Assembly: GCA_041484845.1 (NCBI GenBank)
Contig: JBGPIK010000101.1
Coordinates: forward strand, 1-17,597
Origin: JBGPIK01 sp041484845
GTDB lineage: Bacteria; Desulfobacterota; Binatia; UBA9968
DNA: 17,597 nt
Reading direction: 5' to 3'
The notes beneath the pieces were generated by a model that was not told the origin of the DNA, searched no databases, and saw nothing but the letters and a program-made list of their open reading frames with translations. Shown here one piece after another: positions 12,163-17,597 of this stretch. The first letter of the stretch is position 1. Each line of letters opens with the position of its first letter. Made by a program: the position numbers and the translations under genes.

Positions 12163-15100
12163 ATGAGCAAATCTGGCTTACCACCCAAACAGGGCCTTTA
12201 TGATCCGCGCTTCGAGCATGATGCCTGTGGAGTCGGATTCGTCGTTCATATCAAGGGCGAAAAATCACACGAGATCGTCGAGCAGGCATTAACGGTGCTG
12301 CAGAATCTCGATCATCGCGGCGCGTGTGGCTGCGAAGAAAACACCGGTGACGGGGCGGGCATATTGATGCAAGTGCCGCACGCTTTTTTCCGCCACGTCT
12401 GCGAAGGCCTGGGGATCCATCTTCCCGAGCCGGGAGAATACGGCGTCGGAAAGATTTTCCTGCCGGATAATCGAAATCAGCGCCGGCGCTTTGAAAAAAT
12501 CATTGAAGAAATAATCGCGAATGAAGGGCAAAAACTTCTCGGCTGGCGCAAAGTGCCCACCGATAATATGTACTTAGGCGACACCGCAAAAGCCTGCGAA
12601 CCTTTCGTGCGGCAGGTCTTCATCGGGCGCAGTCAAAGCATCACCGACGATATGGCATTCGAGCGCAAGCTCTACATCATCCGCCGGCGCGCGGAAAATG
12701 CGATTCGCTATGCCGGACTGCCCGGGGGAGATTTCTTCTACATTCCGAGCATGTCGCACAAAACCATTATTTATAAAGGGATGCTGACCGCGCGGCAGGT
12801 AGGAACTTTTTACCCCGATCTTGCGGATCCGCTGGTAGAATCGGCTATAGCGGTTGTCCATTCCCGTTTTAGCACCAACACATTCCCGAGTTGGGGGCGC
12901 GCTCACCCGTTCCGCTATCTCATCCACAACGGCGAGATCAATACGCTGCGCGGCAATGAAAACTGGATGCATGCGCGCCAATCTATGCTTGCCTCCGAAC
13001 TGTTTGGCGACGACCTCAAAAGGCTTTTTCCGATCATTCAGGATGACGGAAGTGATTCATCGAAATTCGACAACACTCTCGAATTCCTGGCATTGAGCGG
13101 CCGCTCTTTGCCTCATGCGGTGATGATGATGATCCCGGAACCGTGGGAAAATCATGAGAGCATGGATCCGAAGAAGCACGAATTTTACGAATTTCACAGC
13201 AGTCTAATGGAGCCATGGGATGGTCCGGCATCGATTGCGTTTACGGATGGCACAGTTGTCGGAGCGGTACTGGATCGGAACGGACTGCGCCCGTCGCGTT
13301 ATTACGTGACTAAGGACGATCTCGTTATCATGGCTTCCGAAGTGGGTGTGCTCGAGGTCCCGCCCGAGCGCGTACTCGAAAAGCGTCGTTTGCAACCGGG
13401 TCGCATGTTTCTGGTGGACACGAGCGAAGGGCGCATCATCAGCGATGACGAAATCAAACAAGAAGTCGCCTCGCTGCACCCGTACCGCCAGTGGTTAAAG
13501 GACAACCTCGTGCATTTCGACTCGCTGGCGAGCGTGGCGGAAAAACAGCCGACGGCGAACCATCGGGCGACGTTGCAACACTTGCAGGCCTTCGGCTACA
13601 GCTTCGAAGATCTGCGCGTCAATCTCGGTCCGATGGCGCAAAACAGTATTCAGCCGGTAGGTTCGATGGGTACCGACACGCCGCTTGCGGTATTATCGGA
13701 CAAGCCGCAGTTGCTTTACAACTATTTTAAGCAACTCTTTGCGCAGGTGACCAATCCTCCGATCGACCCGATCCGTGAGGAATTGATTACCTCGACGTCG
13801 CTCACACTGGGTTGCGAAGGAAATCTCGTCCATCCGAAGCCGGAAAGCTGCCGGCAATTGAGGCTTCACGATCCGATTTTGAAAAATTCGGACATGGAAA
13901 AGCTGCGCCAAATCGATCTGCCCGGAATCAAGTCGATGACCCTGCCCATTCTTTACGATCCTTACGAGGGCAAGGCAGGACTTGAGCGAGCGCTGGAGGT
14001 TCTATTCAACGCCGCGGATCGAGCGATCGCCAACGGCACGACTATCTTGATCCTGTCCGACAAAGGAGTCGATCAGACCCACGCCCCGATTCCTGCTCTG
14101 CTCGCTTCGGCGGGACTGCATCATCATCTCATCCGATCCGGCACGCGCACGCGAGTGGGCCTGGTGCTGGAATCCGGCGAGCCGCGGGAAGTGCATCATT
14201 TCTGCTTATTACTCGGTTATGGCGTGCAGGCGATCAATCCGTATCTCGCCTACGAGTGCCTGAACGACATGATTCAGGAGGGAGCGCTCAAGGACCTTAC
14301 GTACGCCGACGCGGTGAAAGGATACAACAAGGCCGTCTATAAGGGCGTGGTTAAGGTGATGGCCAAGATGGGCATCTCGACCATCAAGTCTTACTGTGGC
14401 GCGCAGATCTTTGAAGCCGTGGGGCTGGGGCACGAACTAATCGACAAGTATTTCAGTTGGACCCCATCGCGGGTCGGCGGCATAGGCTTGGAAGAAGTCG
14501 CGCGCGAAGTCGAGCGACAGCATGCCAAGGCTTTTCCGACCTTTCCCCTGAACGGCCGGACTTTAGAAGTGCATGGCCAATACCAATACCGCACTGGCGG
14601 CGAGTTGCACCTGTTCAACCCGCAAACCATTCACTTGCTGCAAAAGGCTTGTCGCAACAACGATTACAAAACGTTCAAAGAGTATACCCGGCTAATTGAT
14701 GATCAGTCGGAGCGAATCGCAACCTTGCGCGGGCTCATGGATCTCAAGTATGCGCCGCAGCCGCTTCCGATCGACGAAGTCGAGCCGGTGGAAAAAATTG
14801 TGAAGCGCTTCAAAACCGGCGCGATGTCTTATGGCTCCATCAGCAAAGAAGCGCATGAAGCGCTTGCGATTGCCATGAACCGCCTCGGTGGAAAAAGCAA
14901 TACCGGCGAAGGCGGTGAAGATCCGGCACGGTATATACCGGAACCCAACGGCGATTCCAAAAACAGCGCGATCAAGCAAGTGGCTTCAGGCCGGTTCGGC
15001 GTAACCAGTTATTACCTCACACAAGCGCGCGAGATTCAGATTAAGATGGCTCAAGGCGCCAAGCCCGGCGAGGGGGGCGAACTGCCGGGGCGAAAGGTTT

Positions 15101-16761
15101 ATCCGTGGATCGCCAAAGTCCGCCACTCAACGCCGGGGGTCGGGCTGATTTCACCACCGCCGCATCACGACATTTATTCCATTGAAGATTTGGCGCAACT
15201 GATTCACGACCTGAAAAATGCCAATCATCACGCGCGCATAAGCGTGAAACTCGTCTCCGAGGTTGGCGTCGGCACCATCGCCGCAGGGGTAGCCAAGGGA
15301 CACGCCGATGTCGTCTTAATCAGCGGCCACGATGGCGGCACCGGCGCATCGCCGCAGACGAGCATTAAGCATGCCGGACTGCCGTGGGAGTTGGGACTGG
15401 CGGAAACGCATCAAACTTTGGTGCTTAATAACCTCCGCAGCCGCATCGCTGTTGAGACGGATGGACAGCTTAAGACCGGGCGCGATGTGGTAATCGCCAC
15501 GCTGCTCGGAGCCGAAGAGTTTGGCTTCGCGACCACGGCCCTCGTTACTCTGGGCTGCATCATGATGCGCGTTTGCCATCTCGATACGTGTCCGGTGGGA
15601 GTTGCGACACAAAACCCGGAGCTGAGAAAACAATTCACCGGCGATCCGGAACATGTGGTCAATTTCATGCGTTTGATCGCCCAGGAAATGCGTGAACACA
15701 TGGCGAAGTTAGGCTTTCGCTCGGTGAATGAAATGGTCGGGCGAGCCGATAAGCTTGAGGTGCGGCGCGCGGTAGAGCATTGGAAAGCTAAAGGCTTGGA
15801 TTACGCCGCCATCCTCTATCAGCCAAAGGTTGATCCCGACGTTGGCCGGTTTTGCCAAATTCCGCAGAACCATGGACTGGAGAACGCGCTCGATAACCAG
15901 GTGCTGCTTGATTTGGCTGCGCCGGCGCTGGAGCGCAGGGAAAAAGTCAAGGCGAAATTGGATATACGAAATACCAATCGCGTTGTCGGCACGATTCTCG
16001 GAAGCGAAGTGACGCGGCGCTTTGGGCCGCAAGGACTTCCGGAAGATACGATTCACTTTCATTTCCAAGGATCGGCAGGCCAGAGCTTTGGCGCTTTTGT
16101 GCCGCTCGGAATGACGCTGGAACTCGAGGGTGACGCCAACGACTACTTTGGCAAAGGCTTGTCCGGCGGCAAATTAATATTATATCCGCCTGACGGTTCG
16201 ACGTTTGCACCGGAAGAAAACATCATCGTCGGCAATGTGGCTTTTTATGGAGCGACGAACGGCGAGGCCTACATCCGCGGCATGGCGGGCGAGCGCTTTG
16301 CTGTGCGCAATAGCGGTGTTCGCGCGGTCATTGAGGGCGTGGGGGATCACGCTTGCGAGTACATGACCGGTGGCCGGGTGGTGGTCATCGGGAAAACCGG
16401 CCGCAATTTCGGCGCGGGCATGTCGGGAGGCATGGCTTACGTTCTTGATGAGGACGGCACGTTCAAGAGCCAATGTAATCATGAGACCGTTGCGCTCGAG
16501 CGTCTCGACGAGAGCGACTTACAGGAAGTCGAAGAGTTGCTAAAGCGCCACGCCATATACACACGCAGCGCGCGGGCTTGGCAGTTTCTGGCTTTATGGC
16601 AAGAAACCGCGCCCAAGTTCGTGAAAGTGATGCCCAAGGATTACCGTCGCGTACTCGAAGCTCTGCGCGATGCCGAGGCGAAGGGTTTAGTGGGCGATGA
16701 AGCGTTGATGGCCGCCTTTAACGCAAATAAAAACGATGCCGCTCGCGTGAGCGGGAACTGA
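12163..16761 (+). CDS. gltB: Glutamate synthase (NADPH) large subunit
   Basis: A 1532-residue protein, full length for the bacterial large subunit. With GltD it transfers the amide of glutamine to 2-oxoglutarate to give two glutamates. The start ATG at 12163 gives a 21-residue propeptide (MSKSGLPPKQGLYDPRFEHD then A) whose removal exposes the nucleophile C22 in DACGVGFV. Domains in order: type II glutamine amidotransferase (about 22-430), central domain (about 470-770), FMN-binding synthase domain (about 810-1200) with GGKSNTGEGGED near 907, the 3Fe-4S cluster cysteines C1132, C1138 and C1143 (C-x5-C-x4-C), and the GXGXG beta-helix (about 1260-1460). Every key residue checked is present. The last codons form a CCGCTC/GAGCGG hairpin (16739-16754). 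gltD follows after 208 bp. Confidence 0.98.
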   Translation: MSKSGLPPKQGLYDPRFEHDACGVGFVVHIKGEKSHEIVEQALTVLQNLDHRGACGCEENTGDGAGILMQVPHAFFRHVCEGLGIHLPEPGEYGVGKIFLPDNRNQRRRFEKIIEEIIANEGQKLLGWRKVPTDNMYLGDTAKACEPFVRQVFIGRSQSITDDMAFERKLYIIRRRAENAIRYAGLPGGDFFYIPSMSHKTIIYKGMLTARQVGTFYPDLADPLVESAIAVVHSRFSTNTFPSWGRAHPFRYLIHNGEINTLRGNENWMHARQSMLASELFGDDLKRLFPIIQDDGSDSSKFDNTLEFLALSGRSLPHAVMMMIPEPWENHESMDPKKHEFYEFHSSLMEPWDGPASIAFTDGTVVGAVLDRNGLRPSRYYVTKDDLVIMASEVGVLEVPPERVLEKRRLQPGRMFLVDTSEGRIISDDEIKQEVASLHPYRQWLKDNLVHFDSLASVAEKQPTANHRATLQHLQAFGYSFEDLRVNLGPMAQNSIQPVGSMGTDTPLAVLSDKPQLLYNYFKQLFAQVTNPPIDPIREELITSTSLTLGCEGNLVHPKPESCRQLRLHDPILKNSDMEKLRQIDLPGIKSMTLPILYDPYEGKAGLERALEVLFNAADRAIANGTTILILSDKGVDQTHAPIPALLASAGLHHHLIRSGTRTRVGLVLESGEPREVHHFCLLLGYGVQAINPYLAYECLNDMIQEGALKDLTYADAVKGYNKAVYKGVVKVMAKMGISTIKSYCGAQIFEAVGLGHELIDKYFSWTPSRVGGIGLEEVAREVERQHAKAFPTFPLNGRTLEVHGQYQYRTGGELHLFNPQTIHLLQKACRNNDYKTFKEYTRLIDDQSERIATLRGLMDLKYAPQPLPIDEVEPVEKIVKRFKTGAMSYGSISKEAHEALAIAMNRLGGKSNTGEGGEDPARYIPEPNGDSKNSAIKQVASGRFGVTSYYLTQAREIQIKMAQGAKPGEGGELPGRKVYPWIAKVRHSTPGVGLISPPPHHDIYSIEDLAQLIHDLKNANHHARISVKLVSEVGVGTIAAGVAKGHADVVLISGHDGGTGASPQTSIKHAGLPWELGLAETHQTLVLNNLRSRIAVETDGQLKTGRDVVIATLLGAEEFGFATTALVTLGCIMMRVCHLDTCPVGVATQNPELRKQFTGDPEHVVNFMRLIAQEMREHMAKLGFRSVNEMVGRADKLEVRRAVEHWKAKGLDYAAILYQPKVDPDVGRFCQIPQNHGLENALDNQVLLDLAAPALERREKVKAKLDIRNTNRVVGTILGSEVTRRFGPQGLPEDTIHFHFQGSAGQSFGAFVPLGMTLELEGDANDYFGKGLSGGKLILYPPDGSTFAPEENIIVGNVAFYGATNGEAYIRGMAGERFAVRNSGVRAVIEGVGDHACEYMTGGRVVVIGKTGRNFGAGMSGGMAYVLDEDGTFKSQCNHETVALERLDESDLQEVEELLKRHAIYTRSARAWQFLALWQETAPKFVKVMPKDYRRVLEALRDAEAKGLVGDEALMAAFNANKNDAARVSGN

Positions 16762-16794
16762 AGCGACAGAAACGTTCAGAAACCGTATTTCGTC

Positions 16795-16825
16795 CTTCGC
16801 TCGCAGAGACGTCGGTTGAGCGAAG
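16795..16825. repeat. Inverted repeat in the gltB-gltD gap
   Basis: CTTCGCTC (16795-16802) and GAGCGAAG (16818-16825) are perfect 8-bp arms around a 15-nt loop. No T run follows, so it is not an intrinsic terminator. It may be a processing hairpin or a dyad. The rest of the gap (16762-16969) shows no supported gene. Confidence 0.4.
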
Positions 16826-16969
16826 CGGCGGGGCTACATTGATCGCGGTGATTTTCCCGGCTTCATAGCACTTATTCCGTCTAGATTCAGTCGGGTGTTG
16901 TCTTACGGCGGCCAAGCCAGTCATCCGCGCCAGCGGCTAAGATATCGTGAGTTAGGAGACACATGGCAG

Positions 16970-17597
<628 letters not shown>

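Noticed and set aside
16739..16754. CCGCTC-GCGT-GAGCGG hairpin at the end of gltB as a terminator.
   Set aside because: It lies in coding sequence, has only 6-bp arms and no T run; gltD must also be transcribed from the same direction.
16718..16924. Minus-strand frame of 68 codons between gltB and gltD.
   Set aside because: It overlaps the end of gltB, has no Shine-Dalgarno site and no recognisable feature.

Overview
The window is about 17.6 kb from a Gram-negative-type bacterium of moderate GC. Sec signal peptides, periplasm-directed toxins and Shine-Dalgarno sites of the AGGAGGT type support this. The lineage cannot be fixed from sequence alone; the mix of proteins would fit a soil bacterium such as an acidobacterium or verrucomicrobium, but that is a guess.

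Left two thirds (1-10085, all minus strand): a polymorphic-toxin locus. Reading in the direction of transcription it holds: (i) a very large SpvB / FG-GAP / Tc-toxin-like / Rhs protein ending in an L,D-transpeptidase-type (Tlde1-like) toxin domain. Its signal peptide is separated from the body by one in-frame TAG; (ii) a small three-helix membrane protein 18 nt downstream, the probable immunity protein; (iii) a truncated leader gene encoding little more than a signal peptide; (iv) an orphan Rhs C-terminal module without a core, sharing a 78-bp identical block with the large rhs gene. Its toxin part resembles the colicin M catalytic domain; (v) an overlapping gene for a single-pass, Cmi-like membrane protein, its probable immunity; (vi) a secreted glycine-rich, tail-fibre-like protein running off the left edge. 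The genes in (iii), (iv) and (vi) carry diverged copies of the same 5' leader (upstream element, Shine-Dalgarno site and start codon), as if this leader is a shuffled cassette. Both toxins are predicted to attack peptidoglycan or its lipid precursor, and both immunities are predicted to face the periplasm.

Middle (10086-11314): a LysR-type regulator is divergent from the rhs gene. The 245-bp spacer holds back-to-back candidate promoters and an 18-bp direct repeat between them, which suggests that the regulator controls the toxin locus and itself.

Right third (11468-17597, plus strand): ordinary nitrogen metabolism, with an Lrp/AsnC-family regulator, gltB (complete) and gltD (cut by the right edge). 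GltB and GltD form NADPH-dependent glutamate synthase, and an Lrp-type regulator beside them makes regulatory sense.

No tRNA, rRNA, CRISPR array, transposase or integrase was seen. The gaps 879-1100, 11315-11467, 12070-12162 and 16762-16969 hold no gene I can support.
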